From contig DASZEN010000024.1 in assembly GCA_035940775.1 (NCBI GenBank), positions 46,144 to 110,143 on the forward strand: 64,000 nt of DNA, read 5' to 3'. Shown here in pieces: positions 1-8,753 of this stretch (position 1 is its first letter; each line of letters opens with the position of its first letter). Under the pieces are notes generated by a model, which worked only from the letters and a program-made list of their open reading frames with translations, was not told the DNA's origin and searched no databases. The DNA comes from DASQYE01 sp035940775. GTDB taxonomy: Bacteria; Acidobacteriota; Blastocatellia; Pyrinomonadales; Pyrinomonadaceae. A program made the position numbers and the translations under genes.

Positions 1-1
1 T

Positions 2-1558
2 ATGTACCTTGAGGGCATGACTCTCGAAGACATCAAGAAGTTGGACGCTTCGCTTCCACCTGATCGCTCCTTCGATTATTACTGCTGGGATTTATACACG
101 CGCGTCGGGCTCTTCTATCGCGGCGACGATCCGGCCCGGCAGGAGTCAGACCCGGAGCGGCTCAAGCTCCGCACGGAAACGCTCCACGCCATAGAGGAGG
201 GCGATAATCCTACGGCCGAGCTGGCCGAGTATGTGGCGACGCGCAACGTCGAATGTATTCTGGACACGATGGAGCGGCTCGGGATTCGTTACGATGTCCT
301 GCCGCGCGAATCCGAGATTCTGCGCCTGCATTTCTGGGACTACGCCTTCAAGCGTATGAAGCAGGCGGGCGCGATCCGCTTCGAGACCGAAGGGCGTAAT
401 CGCGGCTGCTGGGTGATGCCCTTTGAATCCCATACGGGCACGGACGAGCACGAGGCGGACAAGATCATCGTCCGCTCGAACGGCACGGTCACCTACACGG
501 GCAAGGACATCGCCTACCAGCTCTGGAAGCTGGGCCAACTCGGTCTGGATTTCAATTACAGGCCGTTTCGCACTTACGCGGACAACCACACGGCATGGAT
601 GACGACGACCGAGCGCGTGCCCGACACCTCCATCACGCGCGAGATGCTTGGTATTAATGCCCGGCCGCATTTCGGCGGCGGCGCAACCGTCTATAACGTC
701 ATCGATTCGCGCCAGTCATACACGCAGGAGATAGTCCGACGCGGGGTGGCGGCCGTTGTGCCTGAGATCGGTGAAGAGGCCAGCGTGCATCTGGCCTACG
801 AGATGGTCGCGCTCTCGCCCGCCGCCTGTGAAGAGCTTGGCATCGCGCTGAGCGAGGAAGACCGCGCGCGCCCCTACATAGAGATGAGCGGGCGCAAGGG
901 CCTGGGCGTCAAGGCCGATGATCTGATTGATCGTCTTGAAAGAAGCGCGCTCAGCGAGGTCGAAGCGCGTCATCCTGATTTAGGTGACGAGGAGAAGCGC
1001 ACGACGGCACACCTGATCGCCGTCGGCGCGCTGCGCTACTTTCTATTGAAATGGACACGCAACTCCGTCATCGCCTTCGATTTCAAGGAGGCCCTTTCGT
1101 TCGAGGGCGAGACCGGGCCCTACTGCCAGTATTCGGCCGTGCGCGCCAACTCTATCTTTCGCAAACTGGACGAGAAGAACGCGCTCGTCGAGGCTGAACC
1201 GGTATTGCGCGAGGGCGTGCGGGATCGAGCAAAAGAGGCTCGGGGCGAGGAGGAGGAGGAGGAGGTCGCGCGAATCTTCGAGGGCGAAGGCGGCGATGAA
1301 ATCTGGTCGCTCGTAATGCTCGCGGCGCGATTTGAAGAGGCCGTCGCCACCTCTGCCAGCATGAATGAGCCCGCCCACCTGGCTAAATATAGTTTCAACC
1401 TGGCGCGCGCCTTCAATCTTTTCTATCATCGCCATCGTATTATCAGTGAAGAGGACGCGCGCCGTCGCGCCGTGCTTGTCCGGGTCGCCGACATCGCCCG
1501 CAGACAATTGGGGGCTGCGCTTGAGACGCTCGGCATCAGTGTCCCGGAAAGAATGTAG
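2..1558 (+). CDS. argS: Arginyl-tRNA synthetase, 3' part (5' end outside window)
   Basis: Class I aminoacyl-tRNA synthetase that charges tRNA-Arg with arginine in the cytoplasm. The frame is already open at the left edge. The first in-frame ATG is base 2, but the HIGH signature and the N-terminal tRNA-binding domain lie upstream of the 518 visible residues, so the gene is cut by the window. Visible are the rear of the Rossmann catalytic domain, the KMSKS-equivalent loop MSGRKG (residues 295-300; ArgRS often lacks the canonical lysine), and the alpha-helical DALR anticodon-binding domain with YCQYSAVRA near residue 380. The C-terminal tail FNLARAFNLFYHRHRI is typical of the family. A short acidic run (REE-type, six Glu) sits in the DALR region. 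No gene lies in the 105 bases downstream, which contain only an 8-bp hairpin (1607-1629). Confidence 0.93.
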   Translation: MYLEGMTLEDIKKLDASLPPDRSFDYYCWDLYTRVGLFYRGDDPARQESDPERLKLRTETLHAIEEGDNPTAELAEYVATRNVECILDTMERLGIRYDVLPRESEILRLHFWDYAFKRMKQAGAIRFETEGRNRGCWVMPFESHTGTDEHEADKIIVRSNGTVTYTGKDIAYQLWKLGQLGLDFNYRPFRTYADNHTAWMTTTERVPDTSITREMLGINARPHFGGGATVYNVIDSRQSYTQEIVRRGVAAVVPEIGEEASVHLAYEMVALSPAACEELGIALSEEDRARPYIEMSGRKGLGVKADDLIDRLERSALSEVEARHPDLGDEEKRTTAHLIAVGALRYFLLKWTRNSVIAFDFKEALSFEGETGPYCQYSAVRANSIFRKLDEKNALVEAEPVLREGVRDRAKEARGEEEEEEVARIFEGEGGDEIWSLVMLAARFEEAVATSASMNEPAHLAKYSFNLARAFNLFYHRHRIISEEDARRRAVLVRVADIARRQLGAALETLGISVPERM

Positions 1559-1663
1559 CGCCGACGAAGCCCAAAGGGGCCGCGCCATTTAAACAAGGTT
1601 TCGTTGTACTTTCGTCAACGGCGAAAGTAGTATTAAGAGAGACCGAGGCGGTTTGAGGGAAAT

Positions 1664-2683
1664 ATGCTAATAGTGATGAAGACGGACGCGACCGAGCGCG
1701 ATATAGAGGCGGTCGTCGCCGTCATTAACGAGCTGGGCTTTCGCGCGCACCCGATGCCGGGAGCGACGCGCACCGCCATAGGCGTGACGGGCAATCAGGG
1801 CGCGGTCGATCCCTCCCGTTTCGAGAATCTGCCGGGCGTGGCCGAAGCCATCCGCGTCAGCAAGCCCTACAAATTGATCTCGATTGATCTGCGTCCGGAA
1901 AAGACTGTCGTGCGCGTCGGCGATGCCAGTATAGGCGGCGACGAGCTGGCGCTTATAGCCGGGCCCTGCGCCATCGAAAGCCGCGCGCAGGCGTTCGCCA
2001 TCGCCGAGGCCGTACGCCGCAGCGGTGCGCGTTTCTTTCGCGGCGGCGCTTTCAAGCCGCGCACTTCGCCCTATGCTTTTCAGGGACTCGGCGAGGAGGG
2101 GTTGAAGATTCTGGCCGAGGTGCGCGAGGTTTACGGCTTGAAGATCGTCACGGAGGCGCTGGACGAGGCGAGCGTCGATCTGGTCGAGCGCTACGGCGAC
2201 GTGATACAGATCGGCGCGCGTAGTATGCAGAACTTCTCTCTGCTACGTCGGGCGGGTCGCTCGTCGCTGCCCGTCCTGCTCAAGCGCGGACTGGCAGCGA
2301 CGCTCGACGAGTGGTTGCTCGCCGCCGAGTACATTATGGCAGAGGGCAACTATAACGTCGTCCTGTGCGAGCGCGGCGTGCGAACCTTTACACAGCACAC
2401 ACGCAATACGCTCGACCTGGCGGCGATACCGGCAGTCCGTCGCGTCTCTCATCTGCCGGTGATCGTCGATCCTTCGCACGGCACGGGCAAGAACTACATG
2501 GTCATCCCGCTGGCGCGCGCCGGAGTCGCCGTCGGGGCCGACGGCCTCATCGTAGAAGTACACGATCAACCCGAGCGCGCGCTTTCCGACGGCGCGCAGG
2601 CGCTCACGCTCGAACAATACGAACAGCTCGTAGACGAGGTGCGCGCCATTCATGAAGTCATCTCGCCCGCGCCCGTCAGTTAA
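1664..2683 (+). CDS. aroF: 3-deoxy-D-arabino-heptulosonate 7-phosphate (DAHP) synthase, type I-beta
   Basis: Condenses phosphoenolpyruvate with erythrose 4-phosphate, the first step of the shikimate pathway. The 339-residue product has an N-terminal ferredoxin-like regulatory domain (residues 1-70, MLIVMKTDA start) followed by the TIM barrel. Barrel signatures are GPCAIES (100-106), KPRTSPY (131-137), a QIGARSMQNF strand and DPSHGTGK near the end. The ACT/ferredoxin-like N-terminus marks the Thermotoga-like I-beta subfamily, which is allosterically controlled by aromatic amino acids. ATG 1664 fits the usual family N-terminus. A second in-frame ATG at 1676 is less likely. The gene stands alone and is followed by a strong terminator. 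Confidence 0.94.
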   Translation: MLIVMKTDATERDIEAVVAVINELGFRAHPMPGATRTAIGVTGNQGAVDPSRFENLPGVAEAIRVSKPYKLISIDLRPEKTVVRVGDASIGGDELALIAGPCAIESRAQAFAIAEAVRRSGARFFRGGAFKPRTSPYAFQGLGEEGLKILAEVREVYGLKIVTEALDEASVDLVERYGDVIQIGARSMQNFSLLRRAGRSSLPVLLKRGLAATLDEWLLAAEYIMAEGNYNVVLCERGVRTFTQHTRNTLDLAAIPAVRRVSHLPVIVDPSHGTGKNYMVIPLARAGVAVGADGLIVEVHDQPERALSDGAQALTLEQYEQLVDEVRAIHEVISPAPVS

Positions 2684-2798
2684 ATAGGGAGGCTCGGAAG
2701 CCCGCTTGCAGGAGAAAGCGCGGCGACGGCAAGAAGCGCCTGAGACCGAACTGCTTGTTACAGCCTCGCACCGATGTAATTCCGGGCCGAAGCCGTTG

Positions 2799-2844
2799 AT
2801 GAAAAGGGAAGGCCATCAAACGCTCGATGGCCTTCCCTTTTCAT
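2799..2844 (+). terminator. Rho-independent terminator after aroF
   Basis: Perfect 19-bp inverted repeat (2799-2817 with 2826-2844) around an 8-base loop. The left arm begins with AAAA and the right arm ends with TTTT, so the A and U tracts form the base of the stem around a GGGAAGGCC core. It lies 115 bases after the aroF stop and before the MerR promoter, so it insulates the two units and could work in both directions. Confidence 0.85.
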
Positions 2845-2912
2845 ACCCCGGCTTGAGCGATTTCCCTTCCGTAACGATTTCCTTTCCGTTTCCGTCGGCT
2901 GTAAAATCCCGC

Positions 2913-2944
2913 TTGACTCTGTAGGCGACTACAGGGTTTATGAT
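2913..2944 (+). promoter_or_regulatory. MerR-type metal-responsive promoter/operator
   Basis: The -35 TTGACT (2913-2918) and -10 TATGAT (2939-2944) are separated by 20 bases, the overlong spacer that MerR-family activators correct by DNA distortion. Centred in the spacer is the dyad CTGTAG-GCGA-CTACAG (2919-2934). The position, 37 bases before the merR-like start codon, indicates autoregulated co-expression of the regulator with the copper ATPase downstream. Confidence 0.88.
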
Positions 2945-2980
2945 ATTGAGGAACTCGAAGGGAGCGTCATCGTCAGGGAT

Positions 2981-3487
2981 ATGAGATTTGCGAATAAGGC
3001 TCTGCGCCCGGCTGAAAATGAAGGGGTCTCAAGGCTCAGGATCGGCGAGGTGTCGAAGCAGAGCGGCATCGGCATCGAGGCATTGCGATTCTACGAGAAG
3101 AGCGGCCTGCTGGAGCGGCCCGCGCGCACGGAGGGCGGTTATCGCCTCTATGAGGCGGAGGTGCTTGAGCGTCTCGCCTTTATCAAGCGGGCGCAGGTGC
3201 TCGGGTTCTCTCTGGACGAGATCAAGCGCGTGATCGCGGAGAAGCGCGCCGGACAGAGCCCATGCGCCGGAGTGCGCGAGATTGTGCGGCGGCGATTGGA
3301 CGAGTTGGACGAGCGCATGGCCCAGATGCGACGCTATCGCAGGGAGTTGGCCGGGGCGCTAAGCGAATGGGAAGAGGCGGGCGATTCCGAAGGCCACATC
3401 TGCGGGCTGATCGAGAGCACGAACATAAAGCATCCCGTGACGGCCTCGCGCAAGGTGAAGAGGAACACCGACGGGAAGAGAAAGTGA
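2981..3487 (+). CDS. MerR-family metal-responsive regulator (CueR/ZntR-like)
   Basis: 168-residue transcription factor. The winged helix starts at residue 19 with LRIGEVSKQSG, followed by ALRFYEKSGLL (34-44) and the GGYRLYE wing. A dimerisation helix follows, and then a metal-loop region with Cys95 (SPCAGV) and Cys141 (HICGLIES). CueR uses two cysteines eight residues apart. Here Cys95 and Cys141 are far apart and the double-Cys loop is missing, so the ligand cannot be deduced from the protein alone. Context points to copper: copA starts 4 bases after the stop. The 18-residue N-terminal extension and basic C-terminal tail (KVKRNTDGKRK) are unusual for the family. The start is ATG 2981, as no better in-frame start lies before the HTH. 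Confidence 0.88.
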   Translation: MRFANKALRPAENEGVSRLRIGEVSKQSGIGIEALRFYEKSGLLERPARTEGGYRLYEAEVLERLAFIKRAQVLGFSLDEIKRVIAEKRAGQSPCAGVREIVRRRLDELDERMAQMRRYRRELAGALSEWEEAGDSEGHICGLIESTNIKHPVTASRKVKRNTDGKRK

Positions 3488-3491
3488 AGCG

Positions 3492-6269
3492 ATGATTACC
3501 GAAACCAAAGCCGTCGACCCGGTCTGCGGCATGAGCATTGATCCCGCAAAGGCAGCAGCACAGGTCGAATACAGGGGCGAGACCCTGTATTTCTGTTCCG
3601 CCGCCTGTAAAGAGAGATTCGAGGCAGACCCCGCGCGGTACGCCCGTAATGAAGCGGCGACCGACGCCACCACCGAGGCTTCATCGGAGGCGTCGCACCT
3701 CGTTCAGGCAGCGGGCACACAACCTGCGGCGAAGTCCCGGCGTGACGGCGCGACCGAGCGAATCGAGCTGCCCGTAACGGGCATGACGTGCGCCGCCTGC
3801 GCGCGTCGCATCGAGCGCAAGCTCTCGAAGGCTTCGGGCGTGCGGCGCGCGGGCGTCAACTTTGCCACCGCGCGCGCCACCGTCGAATATGACCCGCGCG
3901 GGACCGATACAAGCCGTTTGATCGAGACGGTGAAGGAGACGGGATACGGAACGACCGGAGCGGCGCGCGCGAGTTTCATAGTGGACGATTCGGCTCGTCC
4001 CGCCGGATCGAGCCAGCAGTTGGAGAAACACCTGCAAGCTATCCCCGGCGTCATAAGCGCTTCATTCAATCTAGCAACGATGGAAGTGCGCGTCGAATAT
4101 TTGCAGGGCGCGACCGATGTCGAAACGATTGGCCGGGCGGTCAAGGAGTTCGGCTATCATGTGCGCGAATTGGAGGGGAGCGACGCGGACGCCGTCGATG
4201 CGGAACAGGCCGCGCGCGAGGAGGAATACAGGCAGCTTAAGCGCAAGTTCTGGTTCGCCGTCGCGCTGTCGGCCCCTGTGCTCCTGATCGCGATGTCGCA
4301 CGGGCGCGTGCCTGCGCTCGACTTCACGGGCGTCAACTGGCTTCAGCTCGCACTGACTACACCCGTGGTCTTCTATTCCGGCCTACAGTTCTACAAAGGG
4401 GCTTGGGCGGCCTTTCGTCATCGCGCCGCCGATATGAATACTTTGATCGCCGTCGGCACGGGCACGGCCTATCTCTATTCGGTGGCGGCGACGATTGCGC
4501 CGGGCTTTTTCGCAGGGGTCGCCAGCGACGCCATGACAGGGATGCGCGCGATGGTGGACAGGGAGACGGCTCCGCCCGTCTACTTTGAAGCGGCCGGGGT
4601 CATCATCGCGCTCATACTACTCGGGCGCCTGCTTGAGTCGCGCGCCAAGGGGCGGACGAGCGAGGCGATTCGTCGCTTGATGAGTCTGCAAGCGAAGACG
4701 GCGCGCGTCGTTCGCGGCCGCTCGGAGCTTGATATTCCGGTCGAGGAGGTCGTCCCCGGTGACCTCGTTGTGGTTCGTCCGGGCGAAAAGATTCCCGTTG
4801 ATGGGATGATTGAGGACGGCGCGTCAGCCGTTGACGAATCGATGCTGACGGGCGAAAGCATGCCGGTCGAAAAGGGCGTGGGCGCTGTGGTCTTCGGCGC
4901 GACAATCAATAAGACGGGCTCGTTCAAGTTCCGCGCTACCAGGGTCGGCAAGGAGACTGCGCTTCAACAGATCGTCAGGATGGTACAGGACGCGCAGGGC
5001 TCGAAAGCGCCCATCGCGCGGCTCGCAGATATTGTCAGCGGCATCTTCACACCCGTAGTCATCTGCATCGCAATCGCAACCTTCGTCGTCTGGTTTATCG
5101 CCGCGCCCGAAACCGAGCGCTTCACTATGGCCCTGGTCAACTTCGTCTCCGTACTGATTATCGCGTGCCCGTGCGCGCTCGGGCTCGCCACGCCGACCGC
5201 GATCATGGTCGGCACGGGCAAGGGCGCAGAGAACGGCGTGCTTATCAAGGGGGGCGAATCCCTTGAGCTGGCCCACAGGCTGGATACGGTCGTGCTCGAC
5301 AAGACGGGGACGATCACGCGCGGGCTTCCGGCCCTGACCGATGTCTTGAGTGTGAATGAAGGAGGCGGAGTCTCCGAAGCCGAGTTGCTGCGGCTCGCCG
5401 CTTCGGCTGAGCGTGGCAGCGAGCATCCACTCGGCGAAGCCATAGTGCGTGCGGCCCATGAGCGTGGGCTCAACCCGGCCCAGGAGGTATCCGGCTTCAA
5501 CGCGCTCGCCGGGCACGGCATCGAGGCAGTAGTCGAGGGCCGTCGCGTCCTGCTCGGCAATATGAGATTGATGGACGAGCGCGGAATCTCACGGGACGGA
5601 TTAGAGGGCCGCGCAGAGGCGCTGGCGGCCGAGGGGAAAACTCCGATGTACGCGGCCGTGGACGGTAGAGTTGCGGGGCTGCTCGCGGTCGCAGACCAAA
5701 TCAAGCCGGAATCCAAAGCGGCGATTGAGGCGATGCGGCGGCTCGGCCTTGAGGTCGTGATGATGACGGGCGACAACCGCCGGACGGCCGAAGCCGTGGC
5801 GCAGCAGGTCGGCGTCACACGCGTGCTCTCGGAAGTCCTGCCGGAGGGAAAAGCGTTGGAGATCAAGCGGCTTCAGCAGGAGGAACGGAAGGTGGTCGGG
5901 ATGGTCGGCGACGGCATCAACGATGCGCCCGCGCTCGCGCAGGCCGATGTCGGCATAGCGATTGGAACGGGGACGGACGTGGCGATTGAAGCTTCCGATA
6001 TCACTTTGATAAAGGGTGATCTAAGCGGCGTCGTGACGGCAATCGCGCTCTCGCGCGCGACGATGCGCACCATCAGGCAGAACCTATTCTGGGCCTTTAT
6101 CTATAACATCGTCGGCATTCCGGTCGCGGCGGGCCTGCTCTATCCGCTGACGGGCTGGCTGCTCTCGCCGATCATCGCGAGCGCAGCGATGTCGCTCTCA
6201 AGCGTCTCGGTCGTCACCAACAGTCTGCGGCTGCGACGCTTTCGCCCGAAAAAATTTGAAGAAGGATAA
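3492..6269 (+). CDS. copA: Copper-translocating P1B-type ATPase with N-terminal YHS domain
   Basis: Inner-membrane pump that exports Cu(I) with ATP. Domain order in the 925 residues: a YHS domain (DPVCGM 9-14, FCSAAC 34-39); a heavy-metal-associated domain with GMTCAAC (97-103); a second HMA-like fold (160-225) that has lost its CxxC; eight expected membrane helices; TGES (453-456) actuator; CPC (559-561); DKTGT phosphorylation motif (603-607); SEHP (643-646); and GDGIND (806-811). The Cu(I) class markers are complete: CPC, YN in TM7 and MxxSS in TM8. It follows the MerR gene by 4 bases and precedes the cupredoxin by 5, a clear copper-resistance operon. The YHS domain probably receives copper, but its role is inferred. 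Confidence 0.96.
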   Translation: MITETKAVDPVCGMSIDPAKAAAQVEYRGETLYFCSAACKERFEADPARYARNEAATDATTEASSEASHLVQAAGTQPAAKSRRDGATERIELPVTGMTCAACARRIERKLSKASGVRRAGVNFATARATVEYDPRGTDTSRLIETVKETGYGTTGAARASFIVDDSARPAGSSQQLEKHLQAIPGVISASFNLATMEVRVEYLQGATDVETIGRAVKEFGYHVRELEGSDADAVDAEQAAREEEYRQLKRKFWFAVALSAPVLLIAMSHGRVPALDFTGVNWLQLALTTPVVFYSGLQFYKGAWAAFRHRAADMNTLIAVGTGTAYLYSVAATIAPGFFAGVASDAMTGMRAMVDRETAPPVYFEAAGVIIALILLGRLLESRAKGRTSEAIRRLMSLQAKTARVVRGRSELDIPVEEVVPGDLVVVRPGEKIPVDGMIEDGASAVDESMLTGESMPVEKGVGAVVFGATINKTGSFKFRATRVGKETALQQIVRMVQDAQGSKAPIARLADIVSGIFTPVVICIAIATFVVWFIAAPETERFTMALVNFVSVLIIACPCALGLATPTAIMVGTGKGAENGVLIKGGESLELAHRLDTVVLDKTGTITRGLPALTDVLSVNEGGGVSEAELLRLAASAERGSEHPLGEAIVRAAHERGLNPAQEVSGFNALAGHGIEAVVEGRRVLLGNMRLMDERGISRDGLEGRAEALAAEGKTPMYAAVDGRVAGLLAVADQIKPESKAAIEAMRRLGLEVVMMTGDNRRTAEAVAQQVGVTRVLSEVLPEGKALEIKRLQQEERKVVGMVGDGINDAPALAQADVGIAIGTGTDVAIEASDITLIKGDLSGVVTAIALSRATMRTIRQNLFWAFIYNIVGIPVAAGLLYPLTGWLLSPIIASAAMSLSSVSVVTNSLRLRRFRPKKFEEG

Positions 6270-6274
6270 GCGAG

Positions 6275-6655
6275 ATGGATTCAACCGAGATAGCGGTCTT
6301 GACGGGTGGGCTCGCGAGCATAGCGCTGGTGCTCTGGTACTTTTTCGGCGAGCGCGAGAGCGTGGCGGCCGAGACCAACGAAAGCGGCGTGCAGGAGATC
6401 AAGGTCACGGTCAGGGGCGGTTACTCGCCCGACCGCATAGTTGTGCGCGAAGGCGTGCCCGTGCGGCTCGACTTTTACAGGGACGAAACGGAGTCTTGCA
6501 GCGAAGAGGTGGTATTCGGTGATTTCGGCATCGCGCGTCACCTTCCGCCCTTCCAGACTACATCCATCGAATTTACGCCGGACAAGGCGGGCGAGTTTAC
6601 CTTTACCTGCGGCATGAATATGATGCGCGGCAAACTGGTCGTCGCCCCGCGCTGA
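6275..6655 (+). CDS. Membrane-anchored cupredoxin-like protein
   Basis: 126 residues with an N-terminal membrane anchor (residues 6-24), a short linker and one cupredoxin-like beta-barrel (about 42-126). The C-terminal FTFTCGMNMMRGKL carries a Cys and several Met, and CSEEVVFGDFGIARH supplies another Cys and a His. These are plausible Cu(I/II) ligands in the arrangement of the Cupredoxin_1 / plastocyanin-like family. It starts 5 bases after copA, so it is co-translated with the exporter. It may take copper released on the outer face of the membrane. The biochemical role is inferred from fold and position. Confidence 0.82.
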   Translation: MDSTEIAVLTGGLASIALVLWYFFGERESVAAETNESGVQEIKVTVRGGYSPDRIVVREGVPVRLDFYRDETESCSEEVVFGDFGIARHLPPFQTTSIEFTPDKAGEFTFTCGMNMMRGKLVVAPR

Positions 6656-6746
6656 TTAGCCTTGCGGCGCGGCAACGAGTTTGCGGCGCGCCCGGCGCTT
6701 TGAGAAAGGCATTATCCAATCCGAAAGGGAGAAGGGCTTGTCGATT

Positions 6747-7247
6747 ATGAGAATCCCGCGACGAAGCTTCAAAAGGGGCTCGCTTCTGCTGCTGCTCATG
6801 CTGCTTACTGCGGCGCTCATGGAAACGACCGCGGCCGCTCAGTCGGGTCGCCGAGAACCGTTCGAGATCAAGTCTATGCAGGCCCGGCTCTTTATGAGCC
6901 GCGACGGCTCTCTGGGCGAGGATTTATTCGCAAGCGATGAGGCGCGCATCCTCTGGAACATAGGCGTCCATTACAGCTCGGACTCCGTACTCGTCATCGT
7001 AGAGATTGCGGGCCCGCCGGACGAGCGCGAACCCTACCGCAGGCTCGCCTTGACGGCGACGAGCGGGCGTCGCGTTCTTCTGAACGGGAGCGTCCCGATC
7101 TACAACTTTTTTGACGATGCACGCTATCACGCCGCCTTCATAGTGCACGGCACGGGCTGCGAACCCGTAAAGCTTACGGCGCGCATTCTTGGACAAAGAA
7201 AACCGGCGACGATGACAAGGCTAATCAACTTCCAGTGCGGCGAGTAG
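6747..7247 (+). CDS. Secreted protein of unknown function
   Basis: 166 residues with a strong signal peptide: MRIPRRSFKR basic region, then an LLLLLML hydrophobic core and likely cleavage after AAAQ. The mature part (about 135 residues) is mixed alpha/beta with two cysteines (GTGCEP and FQCGE) that could form one disulfide. I recognise no family. ATG 6747 is chosen because AAAGGGAG lies 12-20 bases upstream and the signal peptide starts there. An upstream in-frame TTG at 6681 would add a non-hydrophobic leader. The gap to the cupredoxin is 91 bases, so it may or may not belong to the copper operon. Confidence 0.7.
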   Translation: MRIPRRSFKRGSLLLLLMLLTAALMETTAAAQSGRREPFEIKSMQARLFMSRDGSLGEDLFASDEARILWNIGVHYSSDSVLVIVEIAGPPDEREPYRRLALTATSGRRVLLNGSVPIYNFFDDARYHAAFIVHGTGCEPVKLTARILGQRKPATMTRLINFQCGE

Positions 7248-7269
7248 CGAGCAAAGAATTAACGCCGGA

Positions 7270-7318
7270 GCGAAAAGCGCGATGCATGGATGGGGTCGTC
7301 GCTTCGTGTGCTTTTCGC
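7270..7318. terminator. Hairpin between convergent genes
   Basis: 9-bp inverted repeat GCGAAAAGC (7270-7278) and GCTTTTCGC (7310-7318) around a 31-base loop, placed between the stop of the secreted-protein gene and the stop of the receiver gene on the other strand. It may serve as a shared terminator, but the long loop and the absence of a T-run make this uncertain. Confidence 0.35.
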
Positions 7319-7340
7319 CGCCGGTCGTCCTTAAATGCGC

Positions 7341-7703
7341 TTAGAATTTCGACTGTAGAATCTCTGCAAGATGTTTGGTGAAGGCTGAGCGCGGCATTAC
7401 TCGATCAAAGCCAGCCTCTTCGGCCCGCAGCTTTAAGGCTGTCTGAACGTGCGAGAAGAAGCCTACGAGCGGGAGGCAGCGTAAGTCCTCGTCCGCCTTC
7501 AGCGTTTTGGCCAGCGCAATGGGATCGAAGCGCTGCGCGTGTAGATCGACGAGGATGAGCGCGGGCGCGTCTTCGCGCGCCCATGTGATGAGGGCGTTCG
7601 CGCTTCGCGCGAAACGAACGTCCCGCCCCAGGTGCTCCGCACTCGCCCTGATCTTGCTGGCGAAGAACATATCATCGACGGCGGCTATGACGTGTTGGCT
7701 CAT
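7341..7703 (-). CDS. Stand-alone receiver (CheY-like) domain protein, degenerate
   Basis: 120 residues forming one response-regulator receiver fold. The acidic pair is VDD (residues 9-11) and the likely phospho-acceptor Asp is in ALILVDLHA (Asp53). A Ser follows beta-4 (GFFSH) in place of the usual Thr/Ser. The conserved Lys after beta-5 is missing: the loop reads VMPRSAF instead of a KP motif. It has no output domain. It could be a single-domain regulator or a phosphate-independent receiver. It is divergently placed from the EEP gene, with 85 bases between the two starts. Confidence 0.72.
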   Translation of the reverse strand: MSQHVIAAVDDMFFASKIRASAEHLGRDVRFARSANALITWAREDAPALILVDLHAQRFDPIALAKTLKADEDLRCLPLVGFFSHVQTALKLRAEEAGFDRVMPRSAFTKHLAEILQSKF

Positions 7704-7788
7704 CCCCGATTTACCCGTATATTCAATCCATGAACTCTTTGCGACAATCCGGAGCAGGAGCAGCGCCCGCGCTTTTTTTTAGCAAGCC

Positions 7789-8730
7789 ATGATCGAGCTA
7801 TCCGAAGAGCAGGTCACGCCGGGCACGGACGCCTCTATAGAAATGGACAGCTTTGCGTCGCCGCCTGGCCCGACGGCCGAGCGTCCGCGACTGGTGATCG
7901 CCTCTTACAACATACGCTACGCGGTCGGCTCCTACTTAATCACCGGCAGCATCCTGCGCCGCGCCGGTCTCTCCATGCCCGCGCGTCGCAAAGGGTTGGT
8001 GGCCCGTCATCTACGACGGGCGGCGCGCGCGCTCTCGGACGGCAAGCGGCTTCCCGCGCCCGACATTGTAGCATTGCAGGAAGCGGACAAGGGGACGGCG
8101 CGTGCCGGAGGTCATCATGTGGCGCGCGAGTTGGCCCGGGCTCTTCGGATGAGCTATGCGCACGCTCCGGCCTGCCTGCCCCGAGACGAGGAACCGAGGG
8201 CCAAACAATGGTATCTGGATTTCGAGGAACACATCGCGCGCCACGACACAGGCGATACAGGCGTCGCGCTGCTCAGCCGTTTCCCCGTGTCGCGGGCCGC
8301 GCGCGTCGAGCTGCCCTGGACAAACTGCGCCTGGAGGCCCCGCCTCGCGCTCGAAACGGTCGTTGCGGTCGGCACGACCGCCGTCTATATCTACAACACT
8401 CACATAGACCCGCACGCCTCCATCGACGAACAACTGGCCCAACACGAAGCGGTGCTCCGGAGCGCAGACGAAAAGCGCGGCCCGACAATCCTGCTCGGCG
8501 ATTTCAACACGCTCACGCGCGTGTCCTGCGCGCGCATGCGCGCGGCAGTCGAAGCACACGGCTACCGGACGCCGATGCCGACCCGGCTGGCGACGTGGCG
8601 CGCGGGTTTGATTCGCCTGCACACGGATTGGATTTTCGTGCGCGGCGCGCAGGTTCGCAGGTGGGGCGTCGCCCGGCGCCTGGGCGTCTCGGATCATTGG
8701 CCCGTGTGGGTTGAGCTGGCTCTCGGGTGA
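7789..8730 (+). CDS. Endonuclease/exonuclease/phosphatase (EEP) family metal-dependent hydrolase
   Basis: 313-residue member of the DNase I/AP-endonuclease-like superfamily. Diagnostic elements: SYNIRYAV (residues 40-47), DIVALQEADKG with the metal-binding Glu, YNTHIDPHA, ILLGDFNT (the catalytic Asp-x-Asn) and the C-terminal VSDHWPVWVE with its catalytic Asp-His. There is no signal peptide, so it is cytoplasmic. The substrate (DNA, phospholipid or inositol phosphate) cannot be told from the sequence. The stop overlaps the region of the next gene's possible GTG start, which suggests co-transcription with the rRNA methylase. Confidence 0.85.
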   Translation: MIELSEEQVTPGTDASIEMDSFASPPGPTAERPRLVIASYNIRYAVGSYLITGSILRRAGLSMPARRKGLVARHLRRAARALSDGKRLPAPDIVALQEADKGTARAGGHHVARELARALRMSYAHAPACLPRDEEPRAKQWYLDFEEHIARHDTGDTGVALLSRFPVSRAARVELPWTNCAWRPRLALETVVAVGTTAVYIYNTHIDPHASIDEQLAQHEAVLRSADEKRGPTILLGDFNTLTRVSCARMRAAVEAHGYRTPMPTRLATWRAGLIRLHTDWIFVRGAQVRRWGVARRLGVSDHWPVWVELALG

Positions 8731-8753
8731 ACGGGGCCGGAAAGCATCTGTGC

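Noticed and set aside
1607..1629. 8-bp hairpin between argS and aroF
   Set aside because: Short stem without a T-run. It could be a weak structure but does not support a terminator call.
2706..2924. 72-codon plus-strand frame after aroF
   Set aside because: It spans the terminator and the MerR promoter, so it cannot be a normal gene.
4964..5866. 300-codon minus-strand frame opposite copA
   Set aside because: Ser/Pro/Arg-rich shadow of the P-type ATPase gene.
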